The notes: a model not told the origin generated them from the sequence alone. A stretch of 40,633 bases of DNA from Pirellulales bacterium (GCA_013360685.1 JABWBD010000014.1:1-40633); one strand, 5' to 3'. Counted from the first letter of the stretch, positions 24,111 through 34,000 are shown. A program made the numbers and translations.

Positions 24111-24897
24111 GCAATGGCGACGGCGTCACGGATGTAAGCTGCCTGCCGGCGGCTTCATGGCAAGCCTGCCCGCTTGCCAGCCGGCAACATAGCCATGGCG
24201 CGCGGAGAAGAGGCCGCAGAGTAAAATCAGCCCTGCGAACAGCGCGATGTAGGGGGCATGTTCGCCTGCGGTGCGGGAGCAATCCGCCAAACGGCAGGAT
24301 CGCATGGAGGAGTTCCAGCTTGACGCCCAGCGGGTTCGCCCCGTTCGCCAGTTGACGCCGTTCGGTTGGGTCCATCGTGTCGGGTGCGATCATGCGCAAG
24401 GGCCAACTTGAATGGGGACGTTTCATTCTCTTCGAACTGGACGAAGAGCGGAGCGGTGGACGCTAATCCGCTGTAAAGCGACAACTACATCTCCGCACTA
24501 ATCTACACTAAAAGCTACCGGTGTTCTGCACGTTCCAGGCAGCCCTTTCTCGAATTCCGAGGTGTCTCATCCGGGCTGGACGGCAATCCTTCCAGCAACC
24601 GTCTATGAATTGCCGCCGGTTTTTCCAGCGTAATCGTTCATGCAATGCAGATCACCTGGCACCCCCCCCCTGGCCGGATGTAGACAATTACTCGGCCAGG
24701 GATTCTTGAACTGCGGCGGAGGGGACCGGGAAAGACGGCTGCCGGATCGACGGTGCTTGCCTTTTCCACCGGGTGGATACCTACCCTCCGGCCGCCGGCT
24801 GGCCAAGCTTTCCATCCGTTCCAATCGGGCGGTTCCGAATTTGACATCGCCGCGTCCAAAATGTCCGCCGTTCACGCTTACTAAGTTAGGCGGCAAC
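24111..24897. other. Long gene-free stretch before the sigma factor gene
   Basis: No frame in this 787-bp stretch has convincing coding features, except a possible short hydrophobic remnant on the minus strand around 24121-24306. A 9-bp inverted repeat (CCCTGGCCG 24668-24676, CGGCCAGGG 24693-24701) follows a run of nine cytosines (24662-24670). TTGACA occurs at 24841 but has no -10 hexamer at a suitable distance. The promoter of the downstream sigma factor operon should lie here but cannot be placed. Confidence 0.5.
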
Positions 24898-25470
24898 ATG
24901 GAGTCCTCAGAACTGTTCCAAGATCCCGGTGCCGGCCTGGAGTGCTACCGAGAGTACCTGTCGTTGCTGGCGCGTCAACAATTGCACCCACGCCTGTGGG
25001 CAAAGGTGGATCTCTCGGGGGTTGTGCAGCAAACCCTCTGGGAAGCGCACCAGGCCTCGGGCCAACTCGAGAAGCGGACCGATGTTGAACAACTCGCCTG
25101 GCTTCGCCGTGCGCTGGCCAACAATCTTACCGACGAAGTGCGGCGTTTCGGTACGATGGCCCGCGACGTCGCCCGGGAACAGTCCATCGAAGTGGCTTTG
25201 GAGGAGTCGTCCGCGCGATTGACCGCGTGGCTAGTGGCCGAACAGTCGTCGCCCAGTTGCCAGGCGATCCGCAAGGAGCAACTGCTGCGGATGGCGGAAG
25301 CGTTGGCCCGCCTGCCCGAGGACCAGCGGCTGGCCATCGAGTTGCGCCACCTGAAGGGTTTGCCCTTGGCCGAAATCGCGCGGACCATGGGGCGCACCCC
25401 CGCCGCCGTCGGCGGACTGCTGGCACGGGGACTCAAACGGCTCCGCGAGCTGCTGCCCATCGAGCCATAG
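24898..25470 (+). CDS. ECF sigma factor of the planctomycete kinase-linked type
   Basis: The ATG at 24898 gives 190 residues and removes a long upstream extension with no coding character. Region 2 (about 15-95) contains [20 protein letters not shown] and [20 protein letters not shown]; region 4 (about 130-185) contains [20 protein letters not shown] followed by [20 protein letters not shown], the DNA-binding helix-turn-helix. No anti-sigma factor is adjacent; instead the next gene, 16 bp downstream, encodes a membrane Ser/Thr kinase with WD40 repeats. In planctomycetes, ECF factors of this kind are thought to be controlled by phosphorylation by their partner kinase; that is established for the group in general and inferred here. 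Target promoters are unknown. Confidence 0.92.
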   Translation: MESSELFQDPGAGLECYREYLSLLARQQLHPRLWAKVDLSGVVQQTLWEAHQASGQLEKRTDVEQLAWLRRALANNLTDEVRRFGTMARDVAREQSIEVALEESSARLTAWLVAEQSSPSCQAIRKEQLLRMAEALARLPEDQRLAIELRHLKGLPLAEIARTMGRTPAAVGGLLARGLKRLRELLPIEP

Positions 25471-25486
25471 GAGAGGTGGCACGGAT

Positions 25487-28400
25487 ATGCGGCCGAATTC
25501 ACTCAGCGAGCACGAGCAGCGATTGGGCGAGGTGATCGCCGCATACCTGGAAGCGATCGACCGGGGCGATCAGGCTCGGCAGGAGGATTGGCTGGCGCGC
25601 TATCCTGAATTCGCCGCCGAACTCGAGGAGTTCTTTGCAGGGGTCGAACAGGTGGATCAGCTTGCCGCTCCGCTGCGATCGTCGGCAGACGGCCATGACT
25701 CAACGGCAACATGGGCTGTCTACTCTGTGGGGCCTCGAGCGGACGCCGCGTCTGCCACATCGACGCGCAGTCTTGGTGACTACGAATTGCTCGAAGAGAT
25801 CGGACGCGGCGGCATGGGGATCGTCTACAAGGCCCGGCAGAGAAGCCTGAACCGTCTCGTCGCGCTGAAGATGCTGCGCCCCGGCCTGCTCGCCTCGCCG
25901 GCGGACCTCCAACGGTTCCGCAACGAAGCCGCGATCCTGGCCACTCTGGATCACCCCAATATCCTGCCGATCTACGAGATCGGCGAGTGCCACGGGCAGC
26001 CCTATTTCACGATCAAACTAGTGGAAGGCGGCAGTCTGGCCGAGCACCTTGCCGAGTTCCGCGGCGATCCCCGCAATTCCGCCCGGCTGCTGCTGGTGCT
26101 CGCCGACGCCGTCCATCACGCGCATCGGCACGGCGTATTGCACCGCGACTTGAAACCCTCGAACGTCCTGCTGGACTCGCAGCAACGCGCCTACATCACC
26201 GACTTCGGCCTGGCTCGCCAACTCGACCGGGACGAAACTCTTTCCTGTTCCCGGGACATGCTGGGCACCCCCAGCTACATGGCGCCCGAGCAGATCCTCG
26301 GCCGCAAGAAGGCGACGAGCGCCGCGGCCGATGTGTACGGTCTCGGGGCAATCCTCTACTCCCTGCTGACCGGCCGCGCACCGTTCCGCGAACCCACCGT
26401 CTTTGGCACACTCGAACAGGTCCTCGTACAAGACCCGGAACCACCCAGTTCCGCCAACCGCCGCGTCGACCGCGACCTGCAGACGATCTGCCTGAAGTGT
26501 CTTGAAAAGGATCCTCGCAACCGCTACGCCTGCGCGGGCGAACTGATGGACGACCTGGCACGCTGGCTGGACGGCAAGCTGATCCGTGCGCGGTCGGTGG
26601 GCCGCTTGGCCCGTTTCTGGCGATGGTGCAAGCGGTTTCCCGCCGTGGCCGGCCTGACGGCGACCACCGCCGTACTGCTCGTCGCCATCGCCGTCTCCCT
26701 GGCGCTGAGCAATCTCCGCATCTCCCAAGCACAGCGGGAAACGGAGACCGAGCGGCAGAAGGCCGTCTTGGAGGCCCGCGAGGCCGCCCGGCAGCGCGAT
26801 TACGCGCGCGATCAGCAGCAAATCGCCGAACAGCAGCGATCCATCGCCGATTTGAGCGCAAGCGCCGCGCGCCGCAGCCTGTACGCCGCCGACATGAACC
26901 TGGCCCAGTACGCATGGGAAAGCGGCCATGCCGCGCGAGCCCTGGAACTGCTGGAAAGCCATCGCCCGCGCCCCGGCGGACAGGACCTGCGGGGCTTCGA
27001 GTGGTACTATCTCTGGCGCCTATGTCACAGCGACCGTGCGACGCTTTTGGGCCACGAGGGCTGGGTCAGCTCGGTCGCGATCGCTCCCGACGGCAAGACC
27101 CTCGCCACCGCGAGTTTCGACCACACCGTCCGCCTCTGGGATCTGGCCGCCCGCAGGACGCTCGCCGTTTTGCGCGGCCACACGGGATCGATCATCTGTG
27201 TCGCCTTCGGCCCCGATGGCCGGACCCTTGCCTCGGGCAGTGTTGACCGGACCGTCCGCCTCTGGGACGTGGCCACACGCAAACAACGAGCCACGCTGGC
27301 CGGTCACAGCCAGGTCGTCTGGTCTCTGACGTTCCACCCCGACCGCGCCCTGCTGGCCACCGGCAGCCATGACGGATCGATCAAGCTCTGGAATGCAGCC
27401 ACGGCTCGCGAGGAGTCCACCCTCGCCGGACACACAGCCGGCGTGTGGTCCGTAGCGTTCTCGCCGGACGGCCGATGGCTGGCTTCCGCCGGGTACGACT
27501 GCCAGGTGAGACTTTGGGACGTTGCCGCAGCAAAGGAGCAAGGCCCCCTCGGCAGTCATTCCAGTTGGGTCTACGCGGTCGGCTTTTCGCCCGACGGCAA
27601 GCGGCTGGCCAGCGGCGACGTCCAGGGCAACGTCAAATTGTGGGATGTATCCCAACGGCGCGAGCTCGGCGGCTTCCAGGCCCACGCCTATGGCCTCTTG
27701 GCGACCGTCTTCTCTCCCGACGGCGCGACCTTGGCCACCGCCGGCGCCGACCAGACCATCAGGCTCTGGGATCCCGCCGCGCGCCGAGAGTTGGCCACCT
27801 TCCCCGAACACTCCTCGATCAGCAGCCTCGCTTGGGCCGCCGACGGAGAAATGCTGGCGGCGGCCGCCGCCGACAACACGGTCAGGCTTTGGAACGTGAA
27901 GACGGGCAAACCGTGGAGCGGGCCCGAAGTGCACGTCAGCGAACTCCCGCCCACCGGACAAGTGCTCGACCGGCGAACACTGCCGATGGCGAACGTCATG
28001 AGTGTGGCCTTTTCTCCGGATGGACGGATCCTGGCCTCGGGAGGAGGCGCCCTTGGCCAGGATGCGGTCCTCCAGCTCTTCGACGCACGCACGGGAGACA
28101 AAAGAACGTCGCTCCAGGGTCATACCAACAGCGTCCTTTCCGCTGCCTTTGCACCCGACGGGCGCTGGCTGGCCACGGCGAGCATGGACGGCACGGTGCG
28201 GCTCTGGGAGATGCGCGGCGGCAAACCGGTCGCCGCTCTCCACGGCCACTCCGGCCACTGCTGCGCCGTTGCGTTCTCTCCCGACGGTCGCACTTTGGCC
28301 TCCGGCGGCTTCGACGCGATCGTCCGCCTCTGGGATCCCGCGACACGCCGGCCGTGCGGCCAACTGGCCGGACACACGGCCCCGGTCTGGTCGATCGCCT

Positions 28401-28879
28401 TTGCGCCCGACGGCGCGACCCTCGCTACCGGGAGCTTCGACGGTTCGATCAAGCTCTGGGACCTGGCGGCCCGCCGCGCGCGGGCGACGCTTCAGGGCCA
28501 TGCCGGCAATGTCTACGCCCTGGCATTCGCTCCCGGCGGAAAGACCCTGGCCTCCGGCAGCATGGACGGCGCCGCGAAGCTCTGGGACGCGCAAACCGGC
28601 GAGGAGCAATTGACCATCCACGGCCACACGGCGGGCATTTCCTCCATCGCCTACAGCCCGGACGGCCGGACCCTGGCGACTGGCAGCCTCGATCACACCG
28701 CCAGGTTGTGGGATCCGGTCACCGGGCAGCAGCGTGCCACGCTGCGTGGGCACACGCAGATCGTCTACTCCGTGGCCTTCTCTCCGGACGGCCGGACCCT
28801 GGCCACCGGTGGTTCCGACTGCGTGAACCTATGGGAGGCAGACGTCGGCGAAGTCCTGGCCGGGGCAAAGGAGGATTAG
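25487..28879 (+). CDS. Membrane Ser/Thr protein kinase with 14 WD40 repeats
   Basis: The 1130-residue protein starts 16 bp after the sigma factor gene. The kinase domain (about 98-360) is complete: glycine loop GRGGMG at 106-111, lysine K128 in LVALKML, catalytic HRDLKPSN at 219-226, DFG at 239-241 and APE at 266-268. A single membrane helix follows (about 388-408, TATTAVLLVAIAVSLALSNL), then a coiled coil (about 412-465). From about 520 there are 14 WD40 units, such as LRGHTGSIICVAFGPDGRTL and LAGHTAPVWSIAFAPDG, each ending in a form of LWD. Fourteen repeats would make two seven-bladed propellers outside the membrane. Inferred role: sensing a signal or partner through the propellers and phosphorylating a cytoplasmic target, most likely the sigma factor encoded just upstream. 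Confidence 0.95.
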   Translation: MRPNSLSEHEQRLGEVIAAYLEAIDRGDQARQEDWLARYPEFAAELEEFFAGVEQVDQLAAPLRSSADGHDSTATWAVYSVGPRADAASATSTRSLGDYELLEEIGRGGMGIVYKARQRSLNRLVALKMLRPGLLASPADLQRFRNEAAILATLDHPNILPIYEIGECHGQPYFTIKLVEGGSLAEHLAEFRGDPRNSARLLLVLADAVHHAHRHGVLHRDLKPSNVLLDSQQRAYITDFGLARQLDRDETLSCSRDMLGTPSYMAPEQILGRKKATSAAADVYGLGAILYSLLTGRAPFREPTVFGTLEQVLVQDPEPPSSANRRVDRDLQTICLKCLEKDPRNRYACAGELMDDLARWLDGKLIRARSVGRLARFWRWCKRFPAVAGLTATTAVLLVAIAVSLALSNLRISQAQRETETERQKAVLEAREAARQRDYARDQQQIAEQQRSIADLSASAARRSLYAADMNLAQYAWESGHAARALELLESHRPRPGGQDLRGFEWYYLWRLCHSDRATLLGHEGWVSSVAIAPDGKTLATASFDHTVRLWDLAARRTLAVLRGHTGSIICVAFGPDGRTLASGSVDRTVRLWDVATRKQRATLAGHSQVVWSLTFHPDRALLATGSHDGSIKLWNAATAREESTLAGHTAGVWSVAFSPDGRWLASAGYDCQVRLWDVAAAKEQGPLGSHSSWVYAVGFSPDGKRLASGDVQGNVKLWDVSQRRELGGFQAHAYGLLATVFSPDGATLATAGADQTIRLWDPAARRELATFPEHSSISSLAWAADGEMLAAAAADNTVRLWNVKTGKPWSGPEVHVSELPPTGQVLDRRTLPMANVMSVAFSPDGRILASGGGALGQDAVLQLFDARTGDKRTSLQGHTNSVLSAAFAPDGRWLATASMDGTVRLWEMRGGKPVAALHGHSGHCCAVAFSPDGRTLASGGFDAIVRLWDPATRRPCGQLAGHTAPVWSIAFAPDGATLATGSFDGSIKLWDLAARRARATLQGHAGNVYALAFAPGGKTLASGSMDGAAKLWDAQTGEEQLTIHGHTAGISSIAYSPDGRTLATGSLDHTARLWDPVTGQQRATLRGHTQIVYSVAFSPDGRTLATGGSDCVNLWEADVGEVLAGAKED

Positions 28880-28986
28880 ATCTTGGAACTCAGATCTTAG
28901 AACTTAGGGCTTGGAGACTGCCTCAAAGCTAAGCACCAAGCACTGATTACTTTGCCCGCAGCTCATCCGCCTCACGGAGCAATGCC

Positions 28987-29997
28987 ATGAAACCAACAGC
29001 GAGAAACGCCCTGACGCTGGTGGAACTGCTGGTGGTGATCGCCGTCATCGGCATCTTGATCGCGCTGTTGCTGCCCGCGGTGCAGGCGGCCCGCGAGGCG
29101 GCCCGGCGGATGCAGTGCTCCAACCACCTCAGGCAATTCGGCTTGGCGCTGGAGACCTATCATTCCGCGCACCACACCTTCCCGCCGGGCCTGGTCAGTT
29201 CGGACAACGGCCTTGCGGTATATGCCAACGCCAACGCCATGTTGCTCCCCTATTTCGAGCAGACGGGCCTGCACAGTCTCTACGATCCGCACAAGTCGTT
29301 TGCGGACCAATCTCCCGCGGTCGCCCAAAGCATCGTTCCCATTTTCGTCTGTCCGTCGAACTCCAAAGACAATCCCTTCGCCAGTCCGCAACTGGCCCCG
29401 TTGTCCATGCCGATCGGCACGACCTTCAGCGCAGTCGATTACCTCTACTCCAAGGGGCCGAACGACGCCTGGTGCCTTCCTTGGACCGCGATCCCCGCGG
29501 CCCAGCGCGGCATGTTCTCCATCAACCGCGCTTGCCGCATGAGCGAGATCACCGACGGCAGCAGCAACACGATGGCCATGGGCGAGGGCGCCGGCGGCTC
29601 GCGCTGGCCCTTGTGTCGCGGGGCGGGCTGCACGTTGGAGTACAGCGGCCCGGGCGGTCCGATTCCGGCGACCAACGCCTGGATCATCGGCGCGCCGGGC
29701 AACACCATGCTGGAGTCCTTGGGGTTCATCACCGGCAGCATCTGGGGATCGACAATCGAACCGCCCAACAAGCGGCCCGTCACCGACACCTATCTCTCGA
29801 TCCCCGGCGTTCTGGATTGCCGTTCCAGCGTGAGCGGCGGCCCGCACAGCACGGCCAATTTCCGCAGCGACCACCCGGGGGGCGCCCAATTCCTCTTCGC
29901 CGATGGATCGGTGCATTTCCTCTCCGAAACGATCGACCTTTCCCTCTACCGCAATCTCTCGGGCATCGCCGAAGGGATTCCGGCAATGGTGCCATGA
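28987..29997 (+). CDS. DUF1559 protein with prepilin-type N-terminal signal
   Basis: The 336-residue protein has the N-terminal type IV prepilin motif of the planctomycete DUF1559 family: ALTLVELLVVIAVIGILIAL, then LLPAVQAAREAARRMQC. Normally the residue before the cleavage site is glycine in GFTLVE; here it is alanine, which prepilin peptidases may accept less well. The C-terminal end HPGGAQFLFADGSVHFLSET is the typical signature of the family. GGAG lies about eight bases before the ATG. The gene follows the kinase gene after about 110 bp on the same strand, so a link is possible but unproven. Such proteins are found in many copies per planctomycete genome; their role at the cell surface is unknown. 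Confidence 0.93.
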   Translation: MKPTARNALTLVELLVVIAVIGILIALLLPAVQAAREAARRMQCSNHLRQFGLALETYHSAHHTFPPGLVSSDNGLAVYANANAMLLPYFEQTGLHSLYDPHKSFADQSPAVAQSIVPIFVCPSNSKDNPFASPQLAPLSMPIGTTFSAVDYLYSKGPNDAWCLPWTAIPAAQRGMFSINRACRMSEITDGSSNTMAMGEGAGGSRWPLCRGAGCTLEYSGPGGPIPATNAWIIGAPGNTMLESLGFITGSIWGSTIEPPNKRPVTDTYLSIPGVLDCRSSVSGGPHSTANFRSDHPGGAQFLFADGSVHFLSETIDLSLYRNLSGIAEGIPAMVP

Positions 29998-29999
29998 CG

Positions 30000-30122
30000 A
30001 AGTGTAGGCGGGACACTCCGTGGCCCGCTGGAACGAGGGATGGCGGGACAGGGACCGTCCCGCCTACACTTGCGACCATCGTTACGACGCTTGACCATCG
30101 TTACGACGCTTCGCGTCGTAAC
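30000..30122. repeat. Palindromic repeat followed by a tandem duplication and hairpin
   Basis: Perfect 15-bp arms (AAGTGTAGGCGGGAC 30000-30014, GTCCCGCCTACACTT 30057-30071) start three bases after the DUF1559 stop codon. An exact 19-bp tandem duplication follows (GACCATCGTTACGACGCTT, 30074-30092 and 30093-30111). Its second copy forms a perfect 10-bp hairpin (GTTACGACGC 30100-30109, loop TTC, GCGTCGTAAC 30113-30122). The first palindrome could terminate the upstream gene. Confidence 0.7.
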
Positions 30123-30251
30123 GCCCTCTTTGGACGCTTTGCGTCCCCAGCGCCCCGCCCTCTCACCGACTGCCCACCCGCACATCCGTCCCCGCCCAGA
30201 TCGCCCCGTCTCCTTTCGTTTTCTTGAGGCGACGGCGCTGGACCCGTTCCA

Positions 30252-30806
30252 TCACGAGCGTCGTCGACGCCACTCCCAAAGATCTGCAGCGGAGCAGGGC
30301 GGAATGATCCAGAGATACTGCCCGCCTGGTCTCTGAACCGATGGCTGGACTGGGTAAGCCCAGACCTCGACACCCCGGCCGACGGTCGCGCCGGCCGGAT
30401 CGTTGACTACCAGGAAAGCGTCGCCCGACTCACTGACGAAGGAGAGGATCGACTCCCCAGAATCACTTGTGCCGCGATCGAATCTCCCACGGACGGAGCG
30501 TCCCGACCCCACTTCGACAAGTTCCAAATCAGGCGCCACCTCGACTGGTCGCATCGTCGACACGCGGAAGTGTCCCGGTTGCTTGGCCCCGGGCCAGCCG
30601 ATCAAGTGCTGGCCCGGGGGATTGCAGGGTTCACCGGAAACAACAACCTGGCGAGCGGCGAACGCATGGAACGGGGATTGCTCGCTATCGTCGATCACCC
30701 AGACGCTTCCGTCGCTGCACCCGATCGCTGCGCCAAGGAACTGCTTGCCTTGGGCCCTGGGATCAAAGCGCGAAGCGCGGATGACTCCTTCCAACTGAAT
30801 TTCCAA
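30252..30806 (-). CDS. Small protein of unknown function, TTG start with perfect Shine-Dalgarno
   Basis: The start is the TTG at 30804-30806, fixed by a full AAGGAGGTGA ribosome binding site (30810-30819), with GGAGG six bases from the codon. The 184-residue protein opens MEIQLEGVIRASRFDPRAQG. It then contains LGAAIGCSDGSVWVIDDSEQ, SPFHAFAARQVVVSGEPCNP and FRVSTMRPVEVAPDLELVEV, and ends with WIIPPCSAADLWEWRRRRS. It has a beta-rich look and no signal peptide or membrane helix. Similar proteins with VWVID and PPGQHLIGW segments seem familiar from planctomycetes, but I cannot name a function. It lies between the DUF1559 gene and the giant protein, in opposite orientation to the former, and upstream of the latter's stop codon only. 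Confidence 0.75.
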   Translation of the reverse strand: MEIQLEGVIRASRFDPRAQGKQFLGAAIGCSDGSVWVIDDSEQSPFHAFAARQVVVSGEPCNPPGQHLIGWPGAKQPGHFRVSTMRPVEVAPDLELVEVGSGRSVRGRFDRGTSDSGESILSFVSESGDAFLVVNDPAGATVGRGVEVWAYPVQPSVQRPGGQYLWIIPPCSAADLWEWRRRRS

Positions 30807-30809
30807 TGG

Positions 30810-30819
30810 TCACCTCCTT
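30810..30819 (-). promoter_or_regulatory. Perfect Shine-Dalgarno that decides a TTG start
   Basis: On the minus strand the sequence is AAGGAGGTGA, fully complementary to the 16S rRNA 3' end. It stands three bases before the TTG of the gene at 30252-30806 and is the reason for choosing that unusual start codon. Confidence 0.8.
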
Positions 30820-30833
30820 GAGGGCCTTCTGGG

Positions 30834-31033
30834 TCTCTCTTCTCTGCGCCCTCTGCGTTCTCTGCGGTTCACATCTTCTTCTGTCCTGCTCGAAACGGGG
30901 CGGGAGGATAGAACCGCAGAGGTCGCTGAGGACACAGAGGAAAGAGAAAGGTCCGTGGACAGGGAGCCCGAGAAGCAAAGGCGAGCTGCCACTGTCCCTC
31001 TCTTCTCCGCGATCTCCGCGCCCTCTGCGGTTC
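30834..31033. repeat. CTCTGCG-type repeat, one inverted and one direct copy
   Basis: Three related segments of about 36 bp end in CTCTGCGGTTC or its complement. The segment at 30834-30870 and the inverted one at 30911-30947 match at about 30 of 37 positions. A further direct copy lies at 30998-31033. The group fills most of the gap between the TTG-started gene and the giant protein gene. It resembles a dispersed intergenic repeat; no gene lies within it. Confidence 0.6.
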
Positions 31034-31074
31034 TACTCTCCTTTTGACTATCCCCCGAACTCTTTCCAGCCTGC

Positions 31075-34000
31075 TCAGTTCGAGACATCTTTCCTGCCCA
31101 GATCATTCAAATCGTCCGGAAGGGAGAACAGAAACCAATCGTCTCCTCCGTTCCCCTCCAACGCATCCTCTTCCGAATCCTCCAGCACGCTGCCGCCGAG
31201 CGTCAGCCTCGCGGTGCCGTTGCGTCCACCGCCGTTTCGCAGGTTGAAGACGCGGTCCTGGACGCGAAGGTCGCGGCGGTTCCATTCGAGCATAATGGCC
31301 TGCAGGGCCGCGAAGTCGTCATCGTGACTTGTTCGACCGCCAATGAGGATGTCGTCGTCCGGGCCGCCTTGGAGATCGTCTCTGCCAATGCCGCCGAAAA
31401 GCAGATCGCGACCCGCATGGCCGCGCAAGTCGTCGTCGCCGACTCCGCCGACGAGGATATCGTTGCCGGAATTGCCGTTGAGTTCGTCGTCCCCGTCTTC
31501 CCCGATCAGCACGTCGCGTCCGAAATCGCCATAGAGTTTATCGTTCCCGCGGCCGCCGTAGAGCATGTCGTTGCCGCGTCCGCCGTAGAGGCGGTCATTC
31601 CCGTCGCCTCCGTAGAGCTGGGCAATGCTTCCAGCGCGCAGCGGAGCATGGATGACATCGTCGCCCTCCTGGCCATAAATGACGACCGTGTCCACCCACG
31701 AAGTCGCGACCAAGCCAGTCGCCCCGGACGGATGGTAGCGAGATCCATTGATCGTGGCATACATCTGTCGGCCACGATAGCCGACGGAGATTCGGTCGCT
31801 GCCGGTAGTGCCGCCCACGTGCAGGACTCCGCCGATTATCTCCGCCGATTCGATGGTGACCGTGTGCGAGGCGGTTGCCGATTGCCCGGTGGTGTTGTCC
31901 GTTGCCGCCACTTCCACCGTATAGGTACCCGCGGCGGAGAAGACGCGGGCGACGGAGATCTCGCCGCTGCCAGAAACGGTCTCATCGGCCGTGCCATCGC
32001 CGTTCCAATCGACCTCGTACGTGGCGCTGCGGACGGGATCGGTGGACAAGGTAAACGTGAGGGGCTGGCCGCGAACGCCGCGCGTCGGGCCGTGGACGAA
32101 TATGGTCGGGGGAACCGTTTCGAGCCGTCGGTTGCCGAAGTCCACGCCCGTAAGCACCTGACCGCCTGCAAGGGTAATGGTATGGAAACCGGCGGCATGG
32201 ATGGTGCCAGTGCCACCGCCGGCGCCATCGGCCGGGTTGGACGCCGCGTCGCCCGGGGATGCCGGCAGGGCCAGGATGCCGTTAGCCAGCGCGAGCACGT
32301 CGAGACGACGAAAGGTGTCCCCGGTGTTGGCCACGTTGTCGTTTTCGTCGTCGCCGTCCTGAAGGGAAACGCCGCTGGAGGCGAGCAACGATCGGAGCTC
32401 AGCCGCGGTCAGGCGACGGTTCAAATGGGTGGCAGCGATCTGCTGAGCGAGAGCGGCGACACCGGCGACCTGCGGAGCGGCCATGCTGGTACCCGAAAAA
32501 GTGGCAGTCCCACCGCCGAGGCCGGCTCCGGTCATCAAGGCCCCTGGAGCGAAAATCTCTGTCTGCCCGACATCACGCTGAGAGAAGCTCACCAGCCGGT
32601 CCGAGCCGGTTGAGAAGTCAACGCTCCCGCCACGCCATGAATACGGCCCGCCCTCATCGGCCGTCCAGACCGCCCCCACACCAAATGAATTCGGGTCGGC
32701 GGCTGGGTACGCCACGCCTTCTCGGCTATTAGTCGTGTAGTAGTTGTTTCCGGCAGCGGACACAACCATAACGCCCTTCGAGGCGAGAATCGACAGCTCG
32801 TCACCGATCCCATAGAGCGACTGAGCGAAAGCGTAGTTGCCGTTGTCGCCGAACGACATGTTGACGGCGGCGATGTTGTAAGCTGCGGCGTTCGCGGCGA
32901 CCCACTGGAGCGCCTTCTCCACCGAAGACAGGCTCCCGTTGCCTTCGGAATCCAAGACCCGAAGAACAATGAGACCGGCGCCCCGGGCGATGCCGCCGTA
33001 AGCAGCATCCTGGGAGGCGATCAGCCCGGCGACATGCGTGCCGTGGCCATGTTGGTCGTCCGCTCGGCTGTCCCCGTCTACAAAGTCACGCTGGAAAAGG
33101 ATCGAATCGGAGATGCCATTGCCGTCCCGGTCAGGACCGAAGAAGGGATGGTCTTGGTCAATTCCCGTATCGAGCACCGCCACGGCGTACCCTCGCCCGT
33201 CGATCCCGATGAAGCGGGGATCGTTGTGCAGGCCACCCAGTCCGATCAGCGCGCTCCAGTCCCTCGTTCGCACCGCAGCGGCCAGAGCGCCAGCGTCGGA
33301 CACCTGCGTCCCGGTAATCGACACTTGAACGGTGGCCGGGGCGGCCGAGTTGTCGGCGCTCGGGCCAGGGGACGTTTGCTCCCAACCGACCTGTATCACT
33401 TCGCCGATCGTGTACGTCCCGGGCTGAAGATCGGTAAACGTGTAATTGCCCGCCGCGTCGGTCACCGTGCTCGACTCACCATCATCGAGCAGGCCGTTGT
33501 TGTTGCCGTCGATAAAAATCGTCCAGCCTGCCAGCCCCGCTTCCCCGTCGTCCTTCCGACGGTTGCGGTCCAAGTCCTCGAACTTCTGACCTCGGATTTC
33601 TCCAAGTCCGTCGATTTCGTTGCTCCAGGTTTCCTCACCGGCTCCGGTCCCAGAATTGCCGGCGAGGTCTTCGACGCCGGTCCCTAAGACCCTCAGCAGG
33701 TAGACACCGCCCAACTCCGTCAGGCCCGTCAGGTTGCCGATGCGAAACGTGGTCTCCGTCAGAGGAGTGATCGTCACGGCGTCCGTGATCACGTTCGCTC
33801 CACCGTCGCGGTTCAAGGTAACGTCCTGCCAGTCGAAGGTGGCGGGATTGATCCGCTCCGAAAAGATCACATCCACGCTGTCGATAGGCGCGACTCTGGG
33901 GTCGGGGCCGATGTCGACAATGTCTTCGATCACCGGCCTGGCCTCGTCGATGAACAGTTCGATGAAACTGTTTTCCGATACATTCCCGGCCGCGTCGACC

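Noticed and set aside
24841-24862. TTGACA upstream of the sigma factor gene as its promoter
   Set aside because: No -10 hexamer occurs at 16 to 18 bases; the nearest A/T-rich hexamers are at unsuitable distances.
27020-28753. A 577-residue minus-strand frame opposite the WD40 repeats
   Set aside because: Its apparent internal repeats simply mirror the repeated codons of the WD40 units on the other strand.
27040-28870. The repeated DNA in this stretch as a CRISPR or satellite array
   Set aside because: The repeats follow the codons of WD40 units of the kinase gene, with variable spacing and in frame.
31340-31620. Regular short DNA repeats as a tandem repeat locus
   Set aside because: They encode the glycine- and aspartate-rich RTX nonapeptides of the giant protein and need no separate explanation.
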